Positions 26,845-35,258 of a stretch of DNA of 64,000 nucleotides are shown piece after piece. How positions within the stretch are numbered: position 1 is the first letter of the stretch; the number at the start of each line of letters is the position of its first letter. Source of the stretch: Pseudomonas haemolytica (GTDB lineage: Bacteria; Pseudomonadota; Gammaproteobacteria; Pseudomonadales; Pseudomonadaceae); contig NZ_VOIW01000003.1 of NCBI RefSeq assembly GCF_009659625.1, forward strand, positions 434,001-498,000, given 5' to 3'. The notes under the pieces were generated by a model. The model was not told the DNA's origin. It did not search any database and saw only the letters and a program-made list of their open reading frames with translations. The position numbers were made by a program, and so were the translations under genes.

Positions 26845-27771
26845 ATGGCCGTGCCTCTACCCACTTCGAAAACCTCGCTTCGCTCTCGCTTGTCCATGCG
26901 CTGGTATTCCTGGGTATTTTTGGCCGGGGCGATTCTGTATGGGGTTTCCTGGGCCATGCACTGGGACGATCGTGGTGTGCTGTGGTTGCTGGAGAGTTTC
27001 GAGAGCCCGGCTGAACGCCAGGAGAGTGTGTGGCTCCCGGACTACCACGCGGTCATCGACGCCAAGTTGCTGCCCGGTATGGAGAAGGACGAGGCCTCGG
27101 ACCTGTCCTACAATCCCCAGACCAAAACCCTGTTTTCCGTCATGGGCAAAAACCCGTTTCTCGTTGAGCTGAGCTTGCAAGGTGACGTGCTGCGCAAGAT
27201 GCCGCTTAACGGCTGGAACAACCCGGAAGGGCTGACCGTGATGGAAAACGGCCTGATGGCGGTGGTCGATGAGCGCCAGCACAGCCTGACCATCGTCAAT
27301 GTCGACGCCGGTACCACGGCGTTGCACAAGGCCGACTTCCCGAGTTATGACCTTGGCCCGTCTGCGGACCAGAACAAAGCCTTTGAAGCCATTGCCTGGG
27401 ACAAGCGCAACCAGCAACTGGTGCTGGGTGAAGAGCGGCCGCCGGCGCTGTTTACCTGGAAAAGCGATGGCAGCCAGAACCTGGTTGGCGACAAGCAAAA
27501 ACTGGTCAGCACCGAACTCGACATGCGCAACCTGTCGGCGTTGGCCGTCGACCCACGAACCGGGCACTTGCTGGTGCTGTCAGCCGACTCCCACCTGTTG
27601 CTGGAACTGGACGAGAAGGGCGAGCAAGTCAGCTTCATGACTTTGCTTGGCGGCTTCAACGGCCTGAAAGACACTATCCCTCGCGCCGAAGGGGTCACCA
27701 TGGACGAAAGCGGCAACCTGTACATGGTCAGTGAGCCAAACCTGTTCTATCGTTTTGAAAAGCAGAAGTAA
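26845..27771 (+). CDS. SdiA-regulated-domain (YjiK-like) membrane-anchored beta-propeller protein, copy 1
   Basis: This protein of about 308 residues has a single N-terminal transmembrane segment (about residues 20-38, WYSWVFLAGAILYGVSWAM) and a repeat-rich beta-propeller-like domain. Its blades include DEASDLSYNPQTKTLFSVMGKNPFLVELSLQGDVL, FEAIAWDKRNQQLVLGEE and AEGVTMDESGNLYMVSEPNLFYRF, which match the SdiA-regulated family. It should face the periplasm; no reaction is known. I take ATG 26845 over the frame start 16 codons earlier. The next gene is a clear paralogue. Confidence 0.78.
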   Translation: MAVPLPTSKTSLRSRLSMRWYSWVFLAGAILYGVSWAMHWDDRGVLWLLESFESPAERQESVWLPDYHAVIDAKLLPGMEKDEASDLSYNPQTKTLFSVMGKNPFLVELSLQGDVLRKMPLNGWNNPEGLTVMENGLMAVVDERQHSLTIVNVDAGTTALHKADFPSYDLGPSADQNKAFEAIAWDKRNQQLVLGEERPPALFTWKSDGSQNLVGDKQKLVSTELDMRNLSALAVDPRTGHLLVLSADSHLLLELDEKGEQVSFMTLLGGFNGLKDTIPRAEGVTMDESGNLYMVSEPNLFYRFEKQK

Positions 27772-27892
27772 CCGACGAATTACGTCAGACTTTTCTTTAT
27801 AAACGGCATTCGCCAGACAGTTCGGTGCGTTTAAGTTTAAATTCAGGCGACCTTGATATCTATTCGCCAGTTTTTTCTCTGAGCCCGCCACG

Positions 27893-28801
27893 ATGCGTCG
27901 ACTTGCCCGCCCCAAACCTGCTTTTTTCATCCTGCTGTTGCTTGCCCTGGTTGCTACCGGGATTGTTGCCCAGCAGTTCCGTCTGTTCGAGCGCGCCTGG
28001 TTCAACTGGCAAGCATGGCGCTTGCCCGCCGATGAGCGCTCTATTGGCCTGGCGGAGTACCGCGTCACTTTGGAAGGCCAGGTGATTGACGGGCTAGACG
28101 ACGATGTCTCGGCCCTCACCTTCGACCCGGTGCGCAAAAGCCTGTTTACCGTCACCAATAAAAATGCCGAGCTGGTCGAGCTGTCGCTGGAGGGCAAGAT
28201 CCTGCGGCGCATTCCTTTGGTGGGCTTCGGCGATGCCGAAGCGGTGGAATTTATCAGCGACAACATCTACGTCATCAGCGATGAGCGACAACAGCGGCTG
28301 ATCAAGGTGCATGTGGACGATGACACCCAATTCCTCGACGCCGCCGATGCAGAGCAAATGACCTTGGGCGTGCACATCGGTGGCAACAAGGGTTTCGAAG
28401 GGTTGGCCTACGACTCAGTAGGCAAGCGCCTGTTCGTGGCCAAGGAGCGCGACCCGATGCTGATCTACGAGGTCCACGGCTTCCCGCATTTCAAACCGGA
28501 AAAAACCTACTCGGTACACGTGATCAACAACCCCAAGCGCGATGCCGGATTGTTTGTACGCGACCTGTCGAGCCTGCAATACGACGAACGCAGCGGCCAT
28601 CTGCTGGCGCTGTCGGATGAGTCGTTCCTGGTATTGGAGCTGGATATCGACGGTCGCCCCTTAAGCAGTTTGTCGTTGCTTAAGGGGCGCCATGGCCTGA
28701 GCAAGCGCGTGCCCCAGGCCGAAGGAATCGCTATGGACGACGACGGTACCTTGTATATGGTCAGCGAGCCGAACCTGTTCTACGTGTTCAAGAAGCCCTG
28801 A
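27893..28801 (+). CDS. SdiA-regulated-domain (YjiK-like) membrane-anchored beta-propeller protein, copy 2
   Basis: This 302-residue protein has an N-terminal membrane segment (about residues 10-28) and blades matching copy 1: DDVSALTFDPVRKSLFTVTNKNAELVELSLEGKIL, NKGFEGLAYDSVGKRLFVAKE and AEGIAMDDDGTLYMVSEPNLFYVF. The two copies share architecture and closing motif but have diverged widely, so the duplication is old. The ribosome-binding site is weak. The gene ends directly against the stop codon of convergent aaaA with no gap. Confidence 0.78.
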   Translation: MRRLARPKPAFFILLLLALVATGIVAQQFRLFERAWFNWQAWRLPADERSIGLAEYRVTLEGQVIDGLDDDVSALTFDPVRKSLFTVTNKNAELVELSLEGKILRRIPLVGFGDAEAVEFISDNIYVISDERQQRLIKVHVDDDTQFLDAADAEQMTLGVHIGGNKGFEGLAYDSVGKRLFVAKERDPMLIYEVHGFPHFKPEKTYSVHVINNPKRDAGLFVRDLSSLQYDERSGHLLALSDESFLVLELDIDGRPLSSLSLLKGRHGLSKRVPQAEGIAMDDDGTLYMVSEPNLFYVFKKP

Positions 28802-30748
28802 TCAGAACATCCATTGCACGCCCAGTGAATAGCCGGTCTGGCTGCCTTCGGCATGCCCCAGGCGGCCATTGACCTCGGCATACACCCCCAGCTGTGGGGT
28901 GATCGCCAATTGGCTGCCGACTTGCGCGCGGCCAAAGCTCTTGTCCGGTGAGCCGAGCCGAGCGGTGCGCGCCTGGCCATCAGCGCGTGCGGTCAGTTGC
29001 AGGTCGTCCAGGCGGCCGTCGGCCAATTCCTTGACCCAGGCGATGTCGCCATACGGCATCAGGCTCAGGCCATAGGGCAGGGCGACCGCGCCACGCACGC
29101 GCCAGCCGAGGCTGGCTTCCAGGGAATCGAAAGACTGTTCTTCATACTCCAGGGCCGTGCGCAGGTTCTGTTTTTCGTGGAACTTGTCGATGCGGTAGTG
29201 GCTGTAGTCCAGGCCGGCGAAAGGCCCGCTCTTGAGGGCGCCGAAGTCAAAGTCATAGCCGCCCAGGACCCGTGCGCCCAATGCCAGGGCATCGGCCTCG
29301 CCGGTCAATTGTTGATTGAGCAGGATCGGCCCGCCATTGGCCTGGATGACCAGGTTGCGCTTGGAGTCGAAGCGCGTGTGGCCGACGCTCAGGTCACCGG
29401 CCAACCAGCTTGGCCCGCCATCGTTGAGCAACGCATAGGCGGCTGCCTGCCAAGTGTCGCTGTCCAGTTTGCCGCGATGCTCGAGTTTGTCGCGCCCATT
29501 GAGGTAGCTCAGGCTGGCGCCGATATTCAGGCTCGAGGTCAGTTGATAGTCGCCGAGGGCATGCAGGCCCAGGCGCCGGGCTTCGGGGTTGGGAGCGCTG
29601 TCGAAGCCACTGTCCGGGTTGTATTCGCCATCCACGCCGAGCTCGCCATCAAAGCTGCCGACTTCACGGCTGGCGGCCTGCAGGGTCAGCCAGCGGCGAT
29701 CATGCAGGCGCACCATGGCCTGATGCTGGCGTTGCAGGTTGTCTTGCATGTTGCGTGCAACGGCACCGCCGGACGCCGTTGAGGCCATCAGGTCGGCGTT
29801 GGTCAGTTCCAGTACCAGGCGGCTGAGCAGGCGCGAGTAGTCACGCAGGCGCTGGTCGATGCGCGCCTGGCCGAAGGCATCGGTGAGCACGGCTTTGTTG
29901 TCTTCTTTAGGGTCGTGCCAGGTGGAGCCGCCGGGGATCTTCGGGTTGTCGGTCTGGGTGTAGCCGTCCAGGTCGCCCAGTTCCCAATTGGTGGCTTCTA
30001 TATAAAGGATTGGGATGTTGAGCGGTTCAAAGGCCTCGCCATCGCTGCAACAGCCCGTGCCCTTGGGGTATTTCGCGTCCAGGCCAGGGTTGGTGAACAG
30101 TGGGATGTTCAATTCCTTGGCGATCTGGAACGTGTGCTCGCGCAAGGAAGCCAAGCCCGGGTTGTCGGTGCTGTTCTGGCCGGCGTGGGCATACATCATG
30201 TCGCCGGTGATCAAGCTGTCGAGGTTGATCATCGCGAGCATATTGGCGCGCTGGCTGGCACTGAGTGAGTCGACAAAGGCCCGGGAGCCGCGCAAGCCTT
30301 CTTCTTCCGCGCCGAAGCCGACTATTTGCAGGCCATTTTCCAATGGCAGGCCGCCGAGGTTCTTCGCCACCTCGGTCAACACGCTGGCGCCGGAGCCATT
30401 GTCGTCCAGGCCTTGCAGGGCCGGGCGGCCAAAGTAGGTGTCGAAATGCGCGCCAATCACCACGTACTGCGGCTGGGTGCCGGCGGCGTAGGCCACGACG
30501 TTTTGCGAAGCACGGCTGCCGCTGTTCCAGGTGAAGTCCTGGCGGCTGATGGTATAGGCCGTGCCCATCTGGCTTTGCATCCAATCCGCAGCACCGGCGA
30601 AATTAGCCGTGCCGCGATAACGACCGGGGTAGTCGTTGATCAGTTTTTCCAGGGTGGTGTTGGCGTGCTGGCCGTAATCGTAGGCGTGGGCTTGCGTGGA
30701 CAGCAGGGCACCGGCAACGCTGATGGCGAAGGCGAGGGGCTTGATCAC
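28802..30748 (-). CDS. aaaA: Autotransporter M28-family aminopeptidase
   Basis: This 648-residue secreted protein has three parts. A signal peptide covers about residues 1-22. An M28 zinc peptidase passenger shows VVIGAHFDTYF, GLDDNGSGASVLTEV, GFGAEEEGLRGS and MINLDSL as the dinuclear zinc and catalytic region. A C-terminal autotransporter beta-barrel of about 270 residues ends in the terminal-phenylalanine signature YSLGVQWMF. The P. aeruginosa homologue AaaA is a surface arginine-specific aminopeptidase. The start is GTG, preceded by AGGAAG. It lies immediately upstream of rpiA with a 317-base gap, the same neighbourhood as in PAO1. Confidence 0.9.
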   Translation of the reverse strand: MIKPLAFAISVAGALLSTQAHAYDYGQHANTTLEKLINDYPGRYRGTANFAGAADWMQSQMGTAYTISRQDFTWNSGSRASQNVVAYAAGTQPQYVVIGAHFDTYFGRPALQGLDDNGSGASVLTEVAKNLGGLPLENGLQIVGFGAEEEGLRGSRAFVDSLSASQRANMLAMINLDSLITGDMMYAHAGQNSTDNPGLASLREHTFQIAKELNIPLFTNPGLDAKYPKGTGCCSDGEAFEPLNIPILYIEATNWELGDLDGYTQTDNPKIPGGSTWHDPKEDNKAVLTDAFGQARIDQRLRDYSRLLSRLVLELTNADLMASTASGGAVARNMQDNLQRQHQAMVRLHDRRWLTLQAASREVGSFDGELGVDGEYNPDSGFDSAPNPEARRLGLHALGDYQLTSSLNIGASLSYLNGRDKLEHRGKLDSDTWQAAAYALLNDGGPSWLAGDLSVGHTRFDSKRNLVIQANGGPILLNQQLTGEADALALGARVLGGYDFDFGALKSGPFAGLDYSHYRIDKFHEKQNLRTALEYEEQSFDSLEASLGWRVRGAVALPYGLSLMPYGDIAWVKELADGRLDDLQLTARADGQARTARLGSPDKSFGRAQVGSQLAITPQLGVYAEVNGRLGHAEGSQTGYSLGVQWMF

Positions 30749-31065
30749 AAGGTTCTTCCTTGAGGTGAGGGAGATGTTCAGGCCCAGACCCTTTGCACAA
30801 TGCGCGCCTCATTCCGTGGGCGGCTGCAAATTGGCGCATTGTTAAACGCGTGGGTCGCGTGGCTGTAATTTGTAACGGATTGGATACCAAGTAGGGCGGG
30901 GCGTGCCGTGATCGAGCGCACGGTTTTGGAGAGGAGTGCTGCAAATGTGGGAGGGGGCTTGCTCCCGATTGGGTGTATCAGTACCAGATATTCTGACTGA
31001 CACACTGCTATCGGGAGCAAGTCGAATCGTCGCACCGCCCCTCCCACATTGGTGTGGTGGTGTTC
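30749..31065. other. 317-base gap between aaaA and rpiA
   Basis: The left half should hold the aaaA promoter, reading leftward. The right third is a REP pair. No gene or RNA is recognised. Confidence 0.6.
30943..31051. repeat. REP/BIME pair with one altered arm
   Basis: The left arm is the normal GTGGGAGGGGGCTTGCTCCC. In the right arm GGGAGCAAG is followed by TCGAATCGTCGCACCG before CCCCTCCCACA, so this arm carries about 16 additional bases. I recall a similar long-arm form elsewhere in fluorescent pseudomonads. Confidence 0.85.
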
Positions 31066-31737
31066 TTAAGCCTTGAGAGTTTTCACACCTTCGGAGGTAC
31101 CCAGCAGCAACACATCCGCCGGGCGCGCAGCGAACAGGCCGTTGGTGACCACGCCCACAATGGCGTTGATCTGCGTCTCCAGCTCCACCGGGTTGGTGAT
31201 CTGCATATTGAACACGTCAATGATGATGTTGCCGTTGTCGGTCAACACACCTTCGCGGTACACCGGGTCGCCGCCCAGTTTCACCAGCTCGCGGGCCACG
31301 TGGCTGCGGGCCATGGGGATGACTTCCACCGGCAGCGGGAATGCACCGAGTACCGGCACCAGCTTGCTGGCATCGGCGATGCAGATGAAGGTCTTGGCCA
31401 CGGCTGCGACGATCTTCTCGCGGGTCAGGGCCGCGCCGCCGCCTTTGATCAGGTTCAGGTGTTCGTCGCTTTCATCGGCGCCATCGACGTAGAACTCCAG
31501 GTCGCTCACGGTGTTGAGCTCGTACACTGGAATGCCATGGCCTTTAAGGCGGGCGGCGGTGGCTTCGGAGCTGGCCACTGCGCCGTCGAACGCGCCCTTA
31601 TGCTGGGCCAGTGCGTCGATAAAGCAGTTGGCGGTGGAACCGGTGCCGACGCCGACGATGCTCTTGTCGTCGAGTTTAGGAAGGATTAAATCGACAGCGG
31701 CCTGGGCCACTGCCTGTTTGAGTTGATCCTGGGTCAT
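31066..31737 (-). CDS. rpiA: Ribose-5-phosphate isomerase A
   Basis: This 223-residue cytosolic enzyme interconverts ribose 5-phosphate and ribulose 5-phosphate in the pentose phosphate pathway. Family motifs include [18 protein letters not shown] (phosphate loop), [30 protein letters not shown] with the catalytic acids, and the C-terminal [19 protein letters not shown]. Full length and normal start. It is divergent from ilvA across a 138-base promoter region. Confidence 0.96.
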   Translation of the reverse strand: MTQDQLKQAVAQAAVDLILPKLDDKSIVGVGTGSTANCFIDALAQHKGAFDGAVASSEATAARLKGHGIPVYELNTVSDLEFYVDGADESDEHLNLIKGGGAALTREKIVAAVAKTFICIADASKLVPVLGAFPLPVEVIPMARSHVARELVKLGGDPVYREGVLTDNGNIIIDVFNMQITNPVELETQINAIVGVVTNGLFAARPADVLLLGTSEGVKTLKA

Positions 31738-31875
31738 GCGGGCTCCGGAACGGGCGGGGAGTTATCGAGGGCGGCGAGTATAACCCAACAAAACCTCGGG
31801 ATTCGTGTGGTCGCCCGGCCAAACGCTGGGTTAGACTCCTTGGCCCTGCCCAACCCGTGAAGTAGATGCCTGCCG

Positions 31876-33390
31876 ATGCTTGAACACTACGTCAAAAAAA
31901 TCCTCACCTCGCGCGTTTACGACGTTGCCGTGGAAACCCCCTTGCAGACTGCCCGCCAGCTCTCCGAGCGGCTGGGTAACAAGATTTGGCTCAAGCGCGA
32001 AGACTTGCAGCCGGTGTTCTCGTTCAAGATTCGTGGCGCCTACAACAAGCTGACCCAGTTGACCGCTGAAGAGCGTGCGCGTGGCGTGGTGACGGCTTCG
32101 GCGGGCAACCATGCCCAGGGCCTGGCGCTGGCGGCCAAGGTGTTGGGGGTCAAGGCCACTATCGTGATGCCTAAGACTACCCCGGAGATCAAGATCGAAG
32201 GCGTGCGCTCCCGTGGCGGCAAGGTGGTGTTGCACGGTGATACCTTCCCGGAAGCGCTGGCCTACTCGCTCAAGCTGGTCGACGAAAAAGGCTACGTCTA
32301 CATTCACCCCTACGATGATCCGCACACCATTGCCGGGCAGGGCACCGTGGCGATGGAAATCCTGCGCCAGCACCCTGGGCCGCTGGACGCGATTTTCGTA
32401 CCGGTGGGCGGCGGCGGCCTGATCGCCGGCATCGCCGCGTATGTGAAGTACCTGCGCCCGGAGATCAAGATCATCGGCGTCGAGCCAGACGACTCCAACT
32501 GCCTGCAAGCCGCCATGGCCGCGGGCGAGCGTGTGGTATTGCCGACCGTCGGGATCTTCGCCGATGGCGTGGCGGTGGCGCAGATCGGCCAGCACACCTT
32601 CGACATCTGCAAGGACTATGTGGATGAGGTGATCACCGTCAGCACCGACGAAATCTGCGCGGCGATCAAGGACATCTACGACGACACCCGCTCTATCACT
32701 GAGCCGGCAGGCGCGTTGGGCGTGGCCGGGATCAAGAAGTACGTCGAGACCCATGGCGTCAGCGGCCAGACCTTTGTCGCCATCGACTCCGGGGCCAACG
32801 TCAACTTCGACCGCCTGCGCCATGTGGCCGAGCGTGCCGAGCTGGGTGAAGGCCGCGAAGCGATTATCGCCGTGACCATTCCCGAGCAGCCAGGCAGCTT
32901 CAAGGCGTTCTGCGAAGCTGTGGGCAAGCGCCAGATCACCGAATTCAATTACCGCTACCACTCTGGCAGTGAGGCGCACATCTTCGTTGGCGTGCAGACC
33001 CACCCGGAAAACGACCCACGCAGTGCCTTGATCGCCAGCCTGACCCGCCAGGGTTTCCCGGTGCTGGACCTGACCGAGAACGAACTGGCCAAGTTGCACA
33101 TTCGCCATATGGTCGGCGGGCATGCGGCCAAAGTCAGCGACGAGCTGGTATTTCGCTTCGAATTCCCGGAGCGTCCGGGGGCGTTGTTCAACTTCCTCCA
33201 CAAGCTGGGCGGGCGCTGGAACATTTCGATGTTCCACTATCGCAACCACGGCGCGGCCGACGGGCGCGTAGTGGCAGGCCTGCAAGTGCCGGCGGATGAG
33301 CGCCACCTGGTACCGGCGGCCCTGGCGCAAATCGGCTATCCATACTGGGATGAAAGCGAAAACCCGGCTTACCAGTTGTTCCTCGGTTGA
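31876..33390 (+). CDS. ilvA: Biosynthetic threonine deaminase
   Basis: This 504-residue PLP enzyme converts threonine to 2-oxobutyrate, the first committed step to isoleucine. The catalytic lysine is Lys51 in FSFKIRGAYNK, the PLP phosphate loop is VGGGGLIAGIA, and two C-terminal ACT-like regulatory subdomains (from about residue 325: AIIAVTIPEQPGSFKAFC and FRFEFPERPGALFNFL) give isoleucine/valine control. The length matches the long biosynthetic form rather than the short catabolic TdcB. No ilv leader peptide is evident upstream. Confidence 0.95.
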   Translation: MLEHYVKKILTSRVYDVAVETPLQTARQLSERLGNKIWLKREDLQPVFSFKIRGAYNKLTQLTAEERARGVVTASAGNHAQGLALAAKVLGVKATIVMPKTTPEIKIEGVRSRGGKVVLHGDTFPEALAYSLKLVDEKGYVYIHPYDDPHTIAGQGTVAMEILRQHPGPLDAIFVPVGGGGLIAGIAAYVKYLRPEIKIIGVEPDDSNCLQAAMAAGERVVLPTVGIFADGVAVAQIGQHTFDICKDYVDEVITVSTDEICAAIKDIYDDTRSITEPAGALGVAGIKKYVETHGVSGQTFVAIDSGANVNFDRLRHVAERAELGEGREAIIAVTIPEQPGSFKAFCEAVGKRQITEFNYRYHSGSEAHIFVGVQTHPENDPRSALIASLTRQGFPVLDLTENELAKLHIRHMVGGHAAKVSDELVFRFEFPERPGALFNFLHKLGGRWNISMFHYRNHGAADGRVVAGLQVPADERHLVPAALAQIGYPYWDESENPAYQLFLG

Positions 33391-33431
33391 GCGACTACGC
33401 TGACTGAGCGGCCTTTTAAGGAATCGAAACC

Positions 33432-33845
33432 ATGGAAACGCTGACCACCCTCAAGGTTATCCACATCACCGCCACCGTGTTGCTGCTGCTCAGCGGCTTC
33501 GGCCTGGCCGTACTGGCCTGGCGTAAGCGCAGCGCCGGCCCGGCGGTTACGGTGCAACGCCCGTGGGCATTTGTCTGGCTGCTGATGGGCGTTTGCCTGG
33601 TCAGCATGCCGTTCACCGGTTGGTGGCTGGTGCACCTGCTCGGCTGGCCATTGGGGCAAACCTGGATCCTGGGTTCCAGCATCCTCTACACCGTGGCGGC
33701 GCTGGCGTGGTTCTGGCTGGTGGCGCGGCTTAATCGCCTGCGTAAGGGCGAGGGCGGTAGCCTGAATTTCACCTTGGTGTTGGCGGTGGTCAGTCTGGTG
33801 GGGTTTGTGGCGATTGCCGGGCTCATGGGTGCCAAGCCGGTATAA
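33432..33845 (+). CDS. DUF2269-like integral membrane protein
   Basis: This 137-residue protein has four hydrophobic segments (about residues 8-28, 42-62, 73-95 and 110-132) with a conserved early histidine in KVIHITATVLLLLSGFGLA. It resembles the DUF2269 family of unknown function. It follows ilvA by 41 bases on the same strand with an AAGGAATC ribosome-binding region and may be co-transcribed. Confidence 0.75.
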   Translation: METLTTLKVIHITATVLLLLSGFGLAVLAWRKRSAGPAVTVQRPWAFVWLLMGVCLVSMPFTGWWLVHLLGWPLGQTWILGSSILYTVAALAWFWLVARLNRLRKGEGGSLNFTLVLAVVSLVGFVAIAGLMGAKPV

Positions 33846-33867
33846 GGCTTGAGACCGAGTTGCCTGC

Positions 33868-33950
33868 ATCGGGAGCAAGCCCCCTCCCACATTTGCCCGC
33901 GTACATCCCTTGGAGTGCGGTCTAGTGTGGGAGGGGGCTTGCTCCCGATA
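33868..33950. repeat. REP/BIME pair, GGGGGCTTGCTCCCGAT class
   Basis: Opposed arms ATCGGGAGCAAGCCCCCTCC and its complement are about 35 bases apart, between convergent genes. Confidence 0.9.
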
Positions 33951-33956
33951 GGGCCA

Positions 33957-34613
33957 TCAGCTACGCAGCGTAATCACCGGCCATCCGCGCTTCTGGGCCT
34001 CAGCCCGCAAATTCGGATCCGGATCCACCGCCACCGGATGCGCCACCTGCTCCAGCAACGGCAAATCATTCATCGAATCGCTATAGAAGTAGCTGTCTTC
34101 CAGGCTGTACCCAGTCTCTTCCAGCCAACGGTTCAAGCGCGTCACCTTGCCTTCGCGAAAGCACGGCACATCGGTGCTGCGCCCGGTATAGCGGCCGTCC
34201 AGCATTTCGCATTCGGTGGCGATCAGGGTCTCCACGCCCAACCGTGCGGCAATCGGCGCGGTGACGAAGCGGTTGGTCGCGGTGATGATCACCAGCGTGT
34301 CGCCGGCGGCGCGGTGCCTGGCCAGCAGTTCCACTGCTTGCGGCAGCATCAGCGGTTCGATGCAGTCGCGCATGAAGTCTCGGTGCCATTCGTCCAACTG
34401 GGCCATCTCGGTGCGGCCGAGGATTTCCAGGCTGAAGTTCAAGTAGGCGGCGTTGTCGAGCTTACCGGCCAGGTAATCCTGGTAGAACTCGTCGTTGCGG
34501 GCCTTGTAGGCTACCGGGTCGAGAATCCCGCGTTCACACAGGTAATCGCCCCAGGCGTGATCGCTGTCACCGCCCAGGAGCGTGTTGTCCAAGTCGAATA
34601 AAGCCAGGCGCAT
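33957..34613 (-). CDS. HAD-IB family phosphatase (SerB-like)
   Basis: This 218-residue haloacid dehalogenase-type hydrolase has motif [17 protein letters not shown] (nucleophile Asp8), motif [11 protein letters not shown], and motif III/IV with the lysine in REGKVTRL and acids in [14 protein letters not shown]. It is related to phosphoserine phosphatase-like HAD-IB enzymes (CicA/YfhB type); the substrate is not determined by sequence. It is divergent from rppH across 143 bases. Confidence 0.85.
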   Translation of the reverse strand: MRLALFDLDNTLLGGDSDHAWGDYLCERGILDPVAYKARNDEFYQDYLAGKLDNAAYLNFSLEILGRTEMAQLDEWHRDFMRDCIEPLMLPQAVELLARHRAAGDTLVIITATNRFVTAPIAARLGVETLIATECEMLDGRYTGRSTDVPCFREGKVTRLNRWLEETGYSLEDSYFYSDSMNDLPLLEQVAHPVAVDPDPNLRAEAQKRGWPVITLRS

Positions 34614-34756
34614 TGCAGTTACTCGCTGAAAAGTCTGTAAAAAGGCGTCCAGAATACGGTCTTTTCACAAGAGTGCACATAAGGTAAGAAGCCTCGTTGC
34701 CGCTGGAACAACCTTTGTGGAACAATGCGGTGACATGCGTTTGCGAGGTTGTTGCC

Positions 34757-35236
34757 GTGATCGACCCCGATGGTTTCCGTCCTAATGTCGGGATTATTCT
34801 TACGAATGATGCCGGACAGGTGCTATGGGCTCGCCGAATCAACCAAGATGCTTGGCAGTTTCCTCAAGGTGGAATCAACCCCGACGAAACCCCTGAAGAC
34901 GCCTTGTACCGTGAGTTGAACGAAGAAGTCGGCCTTGAGCGTGAAGATGTGCAAATTCTGGCCTGTACCCGTGGCTGGTTGCGCTATCGTTTGCCGCAAC
35001 GTTTGGTGCGTACCCACAGCCAACCGCTGTGCATCGGCCAGAAGCAGAAATGGTTTCTTTTGCGCCTGATCTCCAATGAGCAGCGGGTGCGGATGGATTT
35101 GACCGGTAAACCGGAGTTCGATGGCTGGCGCTGGGTCAGCTATTGGTACCCGTTGGGCCAGGTGGTGACATTCAAGCGCGAGGTTTATCGTCGCGCTCTC
35201 AAAGAGCTTGCCCCGCGCCTTTTAGCGCGCGACTGA
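34757..35236 (+). CDS. rppH: RNA pyrophosphohydrolase
   Basis: This 159-residue Nudix hydrolase removes pyrophosphate from the 5' end of mRNA and so starts 5'-dependent decay. The Nudix box [23 protein letters not shown] is complete. I chose the GTG at 34757 (product [15 protein letters not shown]), which has an upstream GAGG and fits the family N-terminus; the longer frame to 34697 adds 20 unrelated residues. It lies 22 bases upstream of ptsP, a conserved pairing in gamma-proteobacteria that suggests co-transcription. Confidence 0.94.
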   Translation: MIDPDGFRPNVGIILTNDAGQVLWARRINQDAWQFPQGGINPDETPEDALYRELNEEVGLEREDVQILACTRGWLRYRLPQRLVRTHSQPLCIGQKQKWFLLRLISNEQRVRMDLTGKPEFDGWRWVSYWYPLGQVVTFKREVYRRALKELAPRLLARD

Positions 35237-35258
35237 CGACGGAGTTCGACCCCGAGCC

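Noticed and set aside
34697..34756. N-terminal extension of rppH from an ATG at 34697
   Set aside because: Adds 20 residues outside the family pattern and lacks a ribosome-binding site; the GTG at 34757 fits.
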